A stretch of 64,000 bases of DNA from Paramyrothecium sp. XJ0827 (GCA_020881915.1 JAJFPB010000011.1:1488001-1552000); one strand, 5' to 3'; shown: positions 1-11,340, counted from the stretch's first letter. Notes: generated by a model from the sequence alone, not told the origin. Translations and numbers: made by a program.

Positions 1-528
1 CCACCATCTTGTCTGTCTGGCCAGATGATCTGTATGCTCTTCAGGTGCGGCGTAAGTGGCAGTGAAATTAAGGCGTCTTCTGTGGCGGTGAAGCTAGTGG
101 CGGTGCTGGTGTGGCGTCAGGGGGTTGGCTTCCGAGGGGGCGGAAGGAAGAGCCTTTCGTCTCTTCGTTCCTCAAGGCACAGGAGACCGGTCCCTACGGG
201 CCCGCCATCAAACCTTCGGAACGAGTCTTTCAGTTGTGGGTTTGATGAAAATCCACAGTCGCTTTCGAAGTGTTAGATGCATCGTGGTTGTGGCTGATGA
301 GGGCACGGACCACCGGGTGTTTCGAAGATCGATGCACGAACCAAGGAATCCCACTCATTTTCCCATCTTATCGTGACTTAATTTAATTTTACCAACCATA
401 GGTAATGCTCAGATGAATGCCCTTGAGAAGTAGGCAAAAGCTACACAGTAGGCATCATGCTGAACCCTCCCCCGCTTAGCGTCCGTCGATTGATGGATAT
501 GCCTAACTTGCTGCTGATTTTCGAGCTG
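1..528. other. No gene recognised
   Basis: I see no convincing coding region here. On the minus strand this is downstream of the Helitron helicase, so the 3' end of that element should lie here or beyond the left edge. I could not identify its terminal hairpin. Confidence 0.4.
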
Positions 529-2443
529 TTAGGTTTTCAGGAGATGGCATGGCCCTATGCACCACAAACACTGGCCCTCATAAAACCGTTTCGTCTGCGC
601 GGCCAGGTTCTTGAGTCTCTGCATGGCATCTACCATGGTCTGGTCTAGCTTGTTACCAATAAAGTCTTGGGGTCGCACAGGGCTGAGAAGCTTGATGCCT
701 CGAAGCGTCGTACACCTAGACAACTGCACGTAGAGACTGGTAAAATCGCACTTGGAGGGTTCGCCATTGGTCATGCGATTTCCCCGCAGCTCCAAGAGTA
801 CCTCGGCAAATGTTTTGGATTGGGATTTATAGTCAGTAAGACCAAATGCCGGGACAACCGGTAGTCCCCTTCGGGTGCATTTCGTTGACAAGAACTTGAA
901 GTGGGAGTCGCTTGGATCAAGGGTGTGGGAGATGGGGCGGATGAGCACCGTCTCTGCTGGGAGGACGGGGACCGCCAAATTCGCCGTCTCCCTGGACTGT
1001 AATAAGATGCCTAGCGGTGGGCCGGAGTGTATGGTGACGTCGTCCGCAAGATGGTATCCTGGGTGCTTCGGATCGGGGATGATATCTGTCGCAGTAAACT
1101 CTGCGCCATTGACAACCTTCAAGCCTGTGTATATATTCTTGTTAACAACCACAGGCATCCCCTGAGCATAGAAGAAGAGGCCTGGAACCTTGCACTTGGA
1201 GTCATCCCCTTGCTCGATCGCCTGGGCGATCTCATATTGGGACAGGCCAGCTCTTCGCCAGGTGTGGGTTGACACGAAGACGGAGATGTGCCTCTCATTG
1301 AAGCGCGCCCAGTCCACAATAGCTTCCATATTGAGGCTCCATCGGTTGCGGTTCAGGGGTGTTATGGCGCGCAAGCCGTTACTGAAGGTGATATCGGAGC
1401 GGTCAACCAGCTTTGTATTCAGCAGGTGGACATCTTGCCATGTCTGAGTGCCGTGCCGTACTCTGTCCAGAAGAGCGCCTAGCTCAGGGTCGTCGCGTGC
1501 GCGGACCTGTTCTTCAAGAAGAACCACGGTCTTGAACATCAGCCAGAGACTGAAGCCGCGGTGGTGAGAAATGGTGGCTTGGCTCACAGGGGCGGAGACG
1601 GGATCCGCCATTCGGTCTACCAGGAGGCTCGTCTCCCGTACTGGGGGCGAATTGATAAAAGTCACCCATCAAAAGAACAACGGGAAGACCGCCAAAGGGC
1701 CTATCTGGGCAGTCGCGGAGCGACTGGAGACGACGGCTGGCCTCGTACAGAGTAGCACCTCCAAGCATGCTAACTTCGTCGATTACAAGGACCAACTTCT
1801 GCTTCCAGACCCACTTCTTGGCCTCCGAGAAAAGTGGGAGCTGTTTGTCGGGGGAGCGCCGGGTATCCAGTCCACAGGCGGAATGCAAGGTGGTGCCACC
1901 GATTTGTGCCGCTGCACTCCCCGAGGTTCCCGTGATCTGGAGAAGATGTGCTTGGCCTCTCGCTGAAAAGACCCATTTCAAGGCCTCGACGACCCTGGAT
2001 TTGCCCGTGCCACCCGGGCCTCCCGTGTACTGGAGATGTTGACCCGCCGAGTCGGGATCTGCAGAGTATTTGTCCAAGAACCCGCACACCAGTTGAAGTG
2101 CCCTTGTCTGCAGAGGGTTGAGGGTATACGTTGAGGCGGCAAGGCGTCCTAATTCCGTGAAGCTAGTTGCCATATTAACGTCGACAAGCATTCGAGGATC
2201 CTGTACGACTGGGCCTTGACTTGGACGCGGTAGGGGGATCTCCGTATCATAGTTACGAGCAAGCATATCATCTACGTCGGCGTTAAGCGTGCGATGGGCG
2301 CTACTCTGGGGACCTGCCTCAATCTCATCCAGCATCCGGAGATGGAGCATGTCCTGAGCCTTTGTAGCGGCTTGAACATCCTCTGCAGAAAGAGTAGGAC
2401 ATTGGAAACACGATGCGTCCCTCGGTATCGACAGCGGAACATA
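529..2443 (-). pseudogene. Helitron PIF1-type helicase, C-terminal part, frameshifted
   Basis: This encodes the superfamily 1 (PIF1-like) helicase half of a Helitron rolling-circle transposase, which unwinds DNA during transposition. Visible motifs are Walker A GGPGGTGKS, Walker B DEVSML, then LMGDFYQFAP, and near the C-terminus FAEVLLELRG and YVQLSRCTTLRGI, which is typical of Helitron helicases. The frame is open from 2443 to about 1645 and continues in another frame from about 1640 to 529. The two frames join cleanly if one base is removed from the G5 run at 1643-1647. Upstream, a stop at 2444-2446 ends the frame and no Rep (HUH) domain precedes it. The element is therefore truncated at its 5' side. 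Similarity to the right-edge Helitron is by type only; they are different halves in different orientations. Confidence 0.85.
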
Positions 2444-2948
2444 TTAGCAAGGTGCTAGACAGACTACCGCACAACAAGCGCTCTATCAACCAAACGATCT
2501 ACGGACCCGTTAGAAACGACCCGATCGCGGTGTCGATAGAGACCAAGATCGCCAGTGGCCTTATTGAGGAGGCGAGGGGTCAACTGGGACTCTGGGTGGC
2601 GGCGTGGCACCAGCGGATGAGGGAGCTTCGAATTAGCGACGAGCAGATCATCACGTTGCCGCTGATACTAGTTATGGAGCATCAGTGGAAGCTCATGTTT
2701 GCGTGTGACCAAGGGAATGCAATTGTGAGTATACTTTTGTGAATTGTGTAATGAAATAGCTGACTGGTCTTCAGCATATTGCAGAGGATATAATAATAGG
2801 CGAGACTAGAGACTTGGTTGGTTTATATCGTATTGTTGCTGTGATGAGAGCGCTAGCTTCGTGGATAGAAACTGAGTATGCAGCTTGGCTGGATAGATGG
2901 CTTGGGCTTGGTGAAACTGCGCCTGGCAAAGGAGCCACCGGGTTCTGA
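2413..2948 (+). pseudogene. PD-(D/E)XK nuclease-like domain fragment, two exons
   Basis: Exon 1 (2413-2724) and exon 2 (2775-2948) join across a 50-bp intron with GTGAGT donor and TTCAG acceptor in phase 0, giving about 161 residues. The peptide contains PIAVSIETK followed by QLGLWVAAWHQRM. This resembles the core of the fungal PD-(D/E)XK nuclease-like family, where the E-x-K pair is part of the active-site motif. An in-frame TAG at 2395-2397 lies just before the first ATG. Full-length relatives are larger, so the N-terminal half is missing. The break coincides with the start of the Helitron helicase on the other strand. A gene fragment captured or cut by the Helitron would explain this, though that is an inference. 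Confidence 0.6.
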
Positions 2949-3843
2949 GGCTGGGCCTTCCCCCGATGCTGGGTCCATTTCGCGGTAGTACAGTTTCAAC
3001 ATTGAGCCATCCCCAACAGCATTTGTTCCCAAGCCCATCCGTGTTGTCGTTATAGGTGCTGGGTAATTAGATCCCCAGTTTCAATTTGGAGACGCGGAAA
3101 CTTGATCACGCATCGTATTCTTCTCCGGAGGGACGTAGTCGATCGCTCCAGTCGCGACTTCCTTCGGCCGGTTTGCCCGAGGTCGATGGTGTAAGGCTTA
3201 GACTGGAGAATTGCCAGCTGCAGTCATCCGTGGGGGGTGGTTCGTGCACTCTCTGCTGGTCACGGCGGGAGGATTGTCTTGCCATCGTTGTTTGATCGTG
3301 AGGGCTGACGACCCTGTCGAGGGTGTGTCAGGTATCGAGGATAGGATATCAAGTGGCGGCGGGCAGAGGACCAGGCGGAACAGGAGGAACTGTCCAGGGT
3401 GCTGGCCGCCGATGGAGCAAGCAGGCAAGTTGGCGCAGACTAAGCCGCCGTCATACCTCTTGCGGTGGAGCGACGATGGGGACGAGAAGATCTGGTTGGC
3501 TATGATAAAGACTTTTCCCCCCCCATTTCAAGGGGCCGCCTTGACGCTAGTCAGGTACAGAGAAGGTCAATCTGTAAAATCAGCCTAGTTACGGGACAGG
3601 GTATGAACACAGCCGCAAATATCAAGTATAAATAACGATGGATTGCCAAAGTAGATGGTTGAAATGTCTCATTTCCCATTGCACAGTCCTCAAGTAATCA
3701 CAGCAGTAAGTCACAGTTTTTGAACTTTTATGAATCGCTCGCTGATTCTTTCAAGCTTTTAACACACTGATACCAGTATCTTATCCTTTACGAGATTCGA
3801 TATTCAACATTCTGCACTACAAAAACTATCTGGATTTGGCAGT
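2949..3843. other. Intergenic, no gene recognised
   Basis: Short open frames here show no recognisable family. A short plus-strand stretch near 3010-3065 reads VVVIGAG, like the start of an FAD-binding fold, but it stops at once. Confidence 0.35.
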
Positions 3844-4065
3844 ATGACTTCCTCCAGGCAATGTGAATCATCGGAGGGTTTAGAACGGATAATATTAGAA
3901 TCGACTAAGCTACTTGTCACTATGACTATAGTATTCATAGTACTATTTCCTGTGTTTTTGTCTTTTCTCTGGTACTTCGACTTGTTATGGCCATTGGTAA
4001 AAATCCTGGGGCTTAGTGTGGTTTTTCTAGGGATGGCGCTTATTCCGACTGCCCACCTCAATTAG
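3844..4065 (+). CDS. Small hydrophobic protein or fragment (73 aa)
   Basis: An ATG-started frame of 73 codons. Residues about 22-45 and 50-68 are strongly hydrophobic and would form two membrane helices. The start is polar and acidic (SSEGLERI). The layout resembles the C-terminal membrane tail of fungal DUF6594-type proteins, but I cannot confirm this. No upstream exon was found. It may be a relic tail rather than a complete gene. Confidence 0.25.
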   Translation: MTSSRQCESSEGLERIILESTKLLVTMTIVFIVLFPVFLSFLWYFDLLWPLVKILGLSVVFLGMALIPTAHLN

Positions 4066-4355
4066 ACGCCAAAGCTTTTTGTTATTGATGGGAATGTCGA
4101 TATCGGCGAGCCGGGCGGCTTATGATGTGGCCAATCGGTCAACTAGAGGAAAATCAGTACCTGCTTGGGTGGGCGCGTTATTACGAACGGCAGGGCTTGT
4201 GTCGCACGTTGGTGTTTTTTTTCCGCCGCGGTTGGGCGGGGTGGGGAATGTAAAGTACTAGGAGATTTCGAGAAGCTATTCTGACAAAAATCTCTCCAAC
4301 CATTGGAAGTGTCCAAGCTCTCAGAGTCCCTTCATACATCTTATGTAATCCAAAC

Positions 4356-4550
4356 TTAGAAGTGCCTTACTCTGACTATCCTCAGCTCTGCGACCTGTAC
4401 AGCATTGCGGAAATTCTCCTTCAGCTTATCTGCAATTAGAGTGTCGATGATGCTGAAATTGGAGGGGATCGAGAAGCTCATTACATGTTGGCGATCCGAT
4501 GCTAGGTCATGCCGAACTTGGTTGGCGGCAGCACCCTCGTTCATCAGCAA
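4356..4550 (-). pseudogene. Fragment related to the broken gene at 11.5-12.9 kb
   Basis: The 64-residue frame aligns by eye with the last 70 residues of the gene at 11,548-12,899. Shared positions include LMxxGxA near the start, a DLASDR/DFAPDR pair, then F-S-I/V-P, and later a matching stretch ending in a valine-rich strand. The family is unknown to me. Upstream on the same strand the frame is broken, so this is a decayed tail of a second family member. Confidence 0.5.
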
Positions 4551-4876
4551 GTCAAGGACCCTGTAGCAAACACGCAGGCATAGGCATACTTTCTACGTGA
4601 TGCCGCAAGGGCATTGAAGATATACAACTGCCACCGACCTCGATCCCAGATATGGCCGATCTAGTGCTCGTTGGCCACATTAAAGAAGCCAGCCACAAAG
4701 CGGTTCCGATGAACAGTGGACGAGTACTGGGCCAAGCCATTGGGATCCGCGGAGGGGTCCTATCACTCGATGTATTCGCAGGGAAGTCCCCAAGGGACGC
4801 GAAGATGCTTGTCCCGGAAGCGACCATGGCTGGAGGGTCCGTGCTGGCATGGCTCGTAAGTGCTGGTGCCTGTTGA

Positions 4877-5029
4877 CTAGATTTCCAGGGCAAGGATACT
4901 CGTGAAGGTCTTGCGCGTTCCCGGTGGCCCTTGAATAATAACAAGCTCACTTGTGATCATCCATTGGAAGGGCTTCCGTTGGGCGTGCCGTCGAGAGAGT
5001 TCACCGCAGTGGATTGTATTTGCTGTAGG
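4877..5029 (-). pseudogene. SF1 helicase (ZNFX1/UPF1-like) Walker A fragment
   Basis: A short frame contains MITSELVIIQGPPGTRKTFT. The 'SEL-IIQGPPGTGKTFTS' pattern is the P-loop entry of ZNFX1/UPF1-like RNA helicases in fungi. The usual second glycine after the threonine is arginine here (GTRKT), which should disrupt nucleotide binding. The frame stops at TAG soon after, and no downstream helicase motif is in frame. It is a relic. Confidence 0.5.
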
Positions 5030-5357
5030 ACTGCACGTCTCTCGAAGCGTGTATCTTCACAAAAGCCGGGTGCTATCTATTTACTGCTTATATTTACTAA
5101 AGCGGCTTGTACGCCTCTTCCCGGCGGCTCTTTTGAGCATTCACTTAGCTGAAGCACTTGCCATAGAGATAATTCCCGTCTTAGCCCAAGCAGGCCGCGG
5201 CCATGGATTCAAAGCACCCGTTCCTGATTTCAAGCATGGTCATTCCTTGAAAGAGCGGTAGGGCAATATCAGCATAAGAACATATAATCCCAATGGAACA
5301 TAAGCCCTCCCAGGCGGTGGGACTGCATGGAAGCAGTGCATCAGTGAGCAGGCCTAC

Positions 5358-5712
5358 TGTTGGAACCTGCTATAGAGCCTTGCAAAACAGGGCTTTATAA
5401 GCATAAGAAATTTTTGGCCCAGCGGGTGGTCCACCACCTACCTTGATGGTCAGGAGAGGTACTAAAAGAGGATAAAGAGGATAATGCGGGCGTAAACAGC
5501 TATCTTCCTCTCTATAACTGAAGGGAAATAAACGGAAACAGATCCTGTGGTGGTAGCTATAAATAACTGTTGCAGGGTAGGCATCTAGGGTAGGTACGCC
5601 CAAGGGTAGGTGATTTCCTGCACGCCACCTTGGGCATTACGCATTCTTCCGTAGCTAGCCGAATAACACAATAACAACACAACACGTTGATCGAATTCCT
5701 CAGCCTTTAACA
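5358..5712 (+). repeat. Copia 5' LTR (about 355 bp)
   Basis: The left boundary TGTT and right boundary AACA form the usual inverted LTR ends, and the primer binding site starts at the next base. A CTATAAATA box-like sequence lies at about 5557-5565 inside. With no second LTR in the window, the left end is inferred from the TGTTGG motif. Confidence 0.6.
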
Positions 5713-5731
5713 GGTTATGAGCCCTTGCGCT
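5713..5731 (+). other. Primer binding site: anticodon half of initiator tRNA-Met
   Basis: GGTTATGAGCCCT is the exact complement of the anticodon stem-loop AGGGCUCAUAACC of fungal initiator tRNA-Met. The following bases continue the match after one extra T. Copia-type elements are known to prime from a 5' half-tRNA of initiator Met, and the site sits directly after the LTR. Confidence 0.75.
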
Positions 5732-6074
5732 CACGCGATTTTGTTAAGACTGCACTTGACGATCAAGGCAATCGATCTCTTTTCTCCAGCTATCCTACGA
5801 ATCACGTATTTTGGCCGCGCTGCGGACTGACGAGCGAAAACCGTCCTCCAAGGTCCCCCTTGATAACAGGGAAAAACAACACACGCGTTTTGCCGACTAT
5901 CACGCCTTCATCTGCCTTACAGCTCAATTGCTTAGGCCATTTACAACACATATCGCGCCCGCTTCACATCGTGCGGGGAACAACAATGGCGCATAAACCC
6001 ACGTTTCTACGAGCATTCCCAAGCTTAAGGGAAGCAAGAATTACAGGATTCGGATACTGCTGGCTGCTCAAGCT

Positions 6075-6880
6075 ATGGAACTCGAGGATCACATTACCAC
6101 TGACCCTGCTACCAATACAGAAGGCTACACCAAAAAACAGGGGCAAGCCGATTCACTGATTATCAACAAACTGGAGGAGTCAGTTCTTCAGAAAACAACA
6201 AGAGGAGGGTGGAATCCAACTGCTACAGCCAAGGCCGCAATGGAAGCTGTGAGACAGGCAGTCACTGAAGCACGCGAAGATCAAATTCATGATACCCTCG
6301 TCACTTTCTTTAAGGTCAATCGGAAGGACTTTGACAGCATGGATAGCTATTTAGACTAGCTGCAATTCCTTTGGACCATTATCAAGGCAAACTTACCTAC
6401 AACACCTGATGAGACAGGGTTATCCGTCGCGTTGAACGGCATCAAGGATACAAATGAAGACGAATACAGCAACTGGCGACATGACATGCGGAGAGGTCGT
6501 GAGTGTACGAAGGGAAGCTTCATGACTTTCCTTTCCATCAGGGCAAACGGCGAGAAATTCAAACCAGCTTGGAGCGCTGGGAAATCCCAGAGTCAGCGCG
6601 ATGGAGGCAACAAGCGTGATGATCCCAATCATCAGAACAACCGCAAGGGAGATCGCCAACAAGGCAGAGGCAAGACCAGAGAAACAACAGTGACCTCTGG
6701 CCGTAATGACTCCGGTGGAAAGGAGAAGATTCCATGCGGATGTATAATCCTGCCAGGCAGGGTGAGGAACATTGGCACCTCCTTCGCGGGTCTTACACTC
6801 ACGGAAGAGGATTCTCACGATGGGGACTGTGTTGCTGATGTCCCTGCATTAACGTCTACAAATTTCACATCGACAAAGAC
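6075..6880 (+). pseudogene. Copia Gag (UBN2-type) region
   Basis: Frames 6075-6359 and 6432 onward are the same phase, separated by a TAG at 6357-6359 inside a stretch reading DSMDSYLD, stop, LQFLWTI, which is Copia Gag-like. The second part is rich in K, R, Q, N and G and is probably the nucleocapsid side. No clear CCHC knuckle survives. A frameshift separates it from the protease. Confidence 0.65.
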
Positions 6881-7962
6881 GACTTCATTTACGACTCCGG
6901 TTGTGGGCAACATTGCCTCAATAACCGCGATCACTTTACGTATCTCAATGAGGATATTCCTGATCTGAACATGACGGCAAGCAATAACACACTGATGAAG
7001 GTCGCCGGCAATGGAATTGCTGTTTGCACAACTACGGTGGCAACTCTTAACTTATCCGACGTTTGCTACGCTCCGGGGGCAGCGGCAAACTTGCTGAGTA
7101 GCGGTGCATTGCGCAGATACGGCATTGTTCTTGATGGTCAGACAGATACCCTCATCCACAAGCAATCCGGTGCCACGGTGGCGCATATTGAATGGCGAGG
7201 CGACGTTGCTGTCATGAAGATGGCCATCCAACCCCCAATTTACGACTTTGCTGCCCACCGAAGGGAGCAACCACAGACAAGGTCGAATATGAACTATTGC
7301 ATCGTCGGCTTGGTCATGCAAGCAGGCAGGCGTTAAAAGTTCAAACAACAGGGAATGAGTTTTGCGAGGCCTGTCATTTGGCCAAGGCAGATACTATGGT
7401 CAACAGAGAACCGTCCATCAAGACTGTTATCTTTCTTTCCCATATGTATTGGGACTTAATCTCTTTTACTCCAGTTGGCTACGGCGGTTACAAATACGCT
7501 GTGCGCGCAATTGATGCTGCAAAGAACTTCCAGTGGTCCATGTATGCCACCAGCCAAGCGGAAGTGCCTCGTATTGTCAATGACTGGAAGGCAAAGGTTG
7601 AAAACCTCAGCGGCCGCAAAGTTCAAGCCTTTATCTACGATGGCGGCCGAGAATTCATGGGACAGGCACTCAGAGAGGGCAATGCCAACTCGGACATACA
7701 CGTACGCATCGGCGCGCCCTACGCATCACAACACCAAGGCAAAATTGAACGCGCTGGACGCACTCTCATGAATATGGCGAGGAAATTTGTCGTTGGCTCT
7801 GAGTTCCCCGACTTCCTATGGCCAGTTGCAATGGATTACGCTGCACTGATCAACAATGTGCTACACACTCGGGCGAACCCAGACTTCAAATCACAATTCA
7901 ACTACATGTTCGAGGTACTTGGCATCGACGAGAGATGTGATATCCGCAAGATGAGACTCTAG
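6881..7962 (+). pseudogene. Copia protease and integrase
   Basis: The protease site reads FIYDSGCGQH, with the catalytic D-S-G. The frame continues to about 7,265 and then shifts to the integrase. The integrase zinc site is visible as LLHRRLGH followed by CEACHLAKA. The catalytic D, D and E are kept in YWDLISF, FIYDGGREF and QGKIERAGR. The stretch up to 7,962 is open. Downstream at about 8020-8055 a 12-bp unit (TCACCACGCGCC) is repeated three times, in the integrase C-terminal region. Confidence 0.8.
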
Positions 7963-8639
7963 GAGACACGCATGTATATGACAAAACCCAAGACCAAGAT
8001 CGCCAACGCGGAGAAGATGTCACCACGCGCCTCACCACGCGCCTCACCACGCGCCTGGAAGGCATGGTTTGTCGGCCTTGAGGGATGGCAAGGTCGAATT
8101 TTTCGCGGCTATGTCCCAGATACAGGCAAATTTCATGAGAGCACGCGACTCACGAATCCACGAGAACGAAGTTAACCCCCGACAATGCGACCGAGCCGAT
8201 CGAACACGAAGCTACACTGGTTGATCCTGACATTGTCGGTGATAGAAGAGTGATTTTTATTCGGCCCACATCGGGTGCCGAGGATATGAACCAACAAGAG
8301 GAAGAAACTGCTCCTGATCATGCTGCAGATAATGCAGGCAGGGGAGAACACAACCAAAAGCGATGACTGTTATGATGACGGTAAACGCAGCTACAATCAT
8401 CTCCCTACGCCTGATCCTGATGAACAACTGGAAGACGACATACAATGCGCTTTGCTTGAAGACTAGCCCTTGCTATCTACTGAAGAGGCATCTGCATTTG
8501 CTTCTGACGAGCGAGATGAGTGGTTTGACCCTCCTGAGTCAAACACAAACGACCAGGAAGACCAGAGGTCTACCACATGAGTATCTTCTCGCCTCCGTGA
8601 CAGAGAGCGCATCGACTACAAGATACTTAACCGCCGTGG

Positions 8640-10270
8640 CAAACCCGACAATTTTACAGTGCTATATGACCAGGCATCTCGAGTCAATGATGTCGTGGAG
8701 GGGTATGTCTTTACTTCACTGCACACCCAAGACGAGTTACAAACAGATCAAGTTCCTCGTAATTATTTCGATGCTCGCAAGAGACCTGAATACAAGATCA
8801 AATGGCTCCCTGCGATGAAAGTGGAATGTAACAGCCTCATGGTGAAGAGGGCCCGGGTGCTTGTCCATAAACCTGAGGGCGCCAAGTCCTCGAAAGCAGA
8901 TGAGTGTACGTCGATAAATTCCCAGCTGAGGGACCAGCCATTGCAAAGGCACGATGGGTTGTTTGAGGCGATCAAATGCGAGGAGAAGGATGGGCAATTG
9001 AAGATCTTTACGCTGCAGTCGCACACCTTACTTCTGTGCGAGTTTTGTGGACCATCGTCGCTATCCTTGACCTCGAATGCGAACAATTCGATGCGGTTAC
9101 AGCTTTCCTGAATCCAAAGGCAAAGGATGAGATCTACGTTCAACAATCACGCGGCTTTGACGACGGAACAGGACGAGTTTGCCTGCTTCAACGGGCACTA
9201 TACGGTCTCACAATGTCCCCTGTGTGGTGGTTTGATGGGATTCTCACCGGCCTGAAGTCCATCGGTTTCAAGACTGTTACCACGGAACTCTGCATTTTCC
9301 ACAGGGAAGATTGAGTCATCTTAATCCTCTATGTTGACGATATGCTTATTGCAGCACCAACCAAGGCTCTTATTGACAAAACGCAGATCGCGGACCTGTA
9401 AAAGACCAAGTCAATGAGTGAACTACAGGAATTCCTCTCAACCCAGATCACCCGCCACCGTACTGAGAGACAGATCACACTTCACGAGACCAGATACATT
9501 GAGAAGATCCCGGAGCAGTTCTCCATGACTGAGTTCAATCCGGTGCAAACACCATGGCCTCCAGGCACTGAAATCGAGGCAGGATGGAAATCACATGAAG
9601 TTTTGATGGATCCAAGAGAGTGGCTTCAGAGAACAGACTCACTTCATTACATCTCCATGGGCACACGCCCCAACATCACCTAGACAGTACGGAAGGTCTG
9701 TGAAGCTAATTCTGGTCCAACGGAGACGCACCTCAAGATTCTCATGCATCTTTGGCGATAACTAAAGGGCACAGCTAACCAAGGCATTGTAGTCGGCGGC
9801 CACCCTAATGACATTTCAGTTCAAGCTTACGCGGATGCCTCTTTCGCTGATGATCGTCGAACCCGTCTCTCGACTGAGGTACAAATTGTTTCCGTCGGCA
9901 GTGGGGCAGTCTTTTGGAAATCACGCAAACAGACCATTCTCGCCTCCAGCTCAACTGAGGCGGGGCTCATGAATCTCAGACCAGCAAGCATGAGTCTCAT
10001 TTGGAGCACTAACATGCTCAGGGAACTTGTCATTCAAGTCAAAACACCTGTGATTCTTTTTACTGATAGCCTGAACACACGCCTGACGATCCTGAACAAG
10101 AACAACGCAGCGCGCACAGGGAACATTGACATCAAGTTCAAATGGATCCTTCACAAAGTTAATCAAGGCTACTTCAGGTCCGCACCGACGATTTGACTGC
10201 AGATGGCCTCACGAAGCCGCTCCAGAAGAACCTGCACAAGTCATTCACGAAACAACTACGCCTACTAGCA
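8640..10270 (+). pseudogene. Copia reverse transcriptase and RNase H
   Basis: The region contains EQFDAVTAFLN and the catalytic ILYVDDMLIA (YVDD at 9330-9341), then the RNase H block QAYADASFADD, SSSTEAGLM and LFTDS. It ends with the usual DLTADGLTKPL tail. Stops interrupt the frame at 9,312, near 9,400, 9,681 and near 9,760, and frames shift several times before 9,000. Most stops are TAG or TAA where the family has Q, K or W, which fits C-to-T or G-to-A mutation. Confidence 0.8.
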
Positions 10271-10292
10271 CAGGCAAGTTCGTTACGAGCGA

Positions 10293-11262
10293 GTACAATA
10301 CAATACAATACAATTTATTACGCCCGGCAGCCTGTTCAGGCCGAGAGGGCACTGGTCACTAATGCGTACATACAATGCCTGATTTTCGTCCTCGACTCCC
10401 TCAGCCCATTCTCTGTGGCATTTACCCTCAAGCATATACCAGACCTTCCTTTGCACCCTTAATCACAACACTCATTTTTGTAATCACAATTTTCCATTCT
10501 GTTCCGCTCTGCCTTATTCTCCCGCGGCTTTAATAGCGTTGCCAGCGAACTAGCTTGAAGGCTATTCTTCAAGTGTTCAGTGTCCTATCTTCGGCGGCTG
10601 AAGCGACGTCCACTCTTGTGCCACGGGTTGTTCGGTCGAGGGTTTGAATTAGTCACCTAGCATAAACAGACAAGACTTTTTGTAAATCCAATCTCAATAT
10701 CGCATATCCAGCCGACCTGTGGCTATGGCAAATCGTATAGTTGCGCGGACTGCTTTCATATCTGGCGTCCACTGAGCGCCATCTGATCGTGATTTCCCTC
10801 CCAAGTAGAACGAGAGGTTTCCTCTTTGCGTCTCGGTGCATTGCAGCATTTCAGTCCTGTGCACTGTCCATTTCCTGCATCGAAAGAGAAAATGCTCCAC
10901 TGTTTCTATCGCTTGTCCGCACGCGCATTGCTGCGATGCTGCTATTCCAATTCGGAAAAGGTATCCGTTGAGCCTGCTTATGCCTGTCCTGAGCTGTGCC
11001 AGTATGCTAGCTTCCCTGCGCGATAAGCTGTCGTATAGTAGGCGAGTGTGTTTACCAGGGAGCGCAGCATCAACCTTCTTGGAAAACTTCCCAATGTTAC
11101 CCGGTAGCTGCTTATTTGTGCGCTGGCTTGATCGAGTACATTCACGGATAAAAGTGACCCAGAACCGGCCCACTTTAAGTGGCACCAGGTCACGTGGGTC
11201 ATAGCCGCACCCTATTGGTTCCCTGCCCACCCTCACCATAACGTACAAACGCGTTTGCCTCA
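10293..11262 (-). mobile_element. Tad-like non-LTR retrotransposon (LINE), 5'-truncated
   Basis: The minus-strand frame from 11,263 to 10,694 matches the C-terminal end of fungal Tad-type LINE ORF2. It has LPGKHTRLLYDSLSRREAS, then CACGQAIETVEHFLFRC with the terminal zinc-finger spacing, then LSFYLGGKS and ATIRFAIATGRLD. Below 10,694 is the 3' UTR. It ends with AATAAA and four copies of TTGTA (minus strand) at about 10,293-10,315, a simple-repeat tail typical of LINEs. The upstream part with endonuclease and reverse transcriptase is absent. It abuts the Copia relic. Confidence 0.8.
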
Positions 11263-11340
11263 CCGTCTTACTTCACCCTCTTACTTTACCCTCTTACCTC
11301 ACCCTCTTGCCTCACCCTCTTACCTCACCCTCTTACCTCA
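11263..11340. repeat. 13-bp minisatellite, six copies
   Basis: Six consecutive 13-bp units with consensus CCCTCTTACCTCA. The first two units and the fourth differ by one to two bases. It starts exactly where the LINE coding frame ends. Confidence 0.9.

Larger units (their letters stand above)
5358..10292 (+). mobile_element. Ty1/Copia LTR retrotransposon, decayed, 3' LTR missing
   Basis: The domain order is LTR, primer site, Gag, protease, integrase, reverse transcriptase, RNase H, which is the Copia order with integrase before reverse transcriptase. The reading frame is broken by several stops and frameshifts. The 5' LTR starts TGTTGG and ends TTTAACA. After the RNase H end the sequence changes abruptly at about 10,293 to the 3' tail of a LINE on the other strand, so the 3' LTR was lost or displaced. 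The element cannot move by itself. Confidence 0.85.

Noticed and set aside
3010..3068. VVVIGAG motif resembling an FAD-binding start
   Set aside because: It stops at once and no further flavoprotein motif follows; probably chance or a tiny relic.
11200..11263. ORF start of the LINE at 11,263 as a true gene start
   Set aside because: The codon is GTG at the edge of the minisatellite; the element is simply truncated there.
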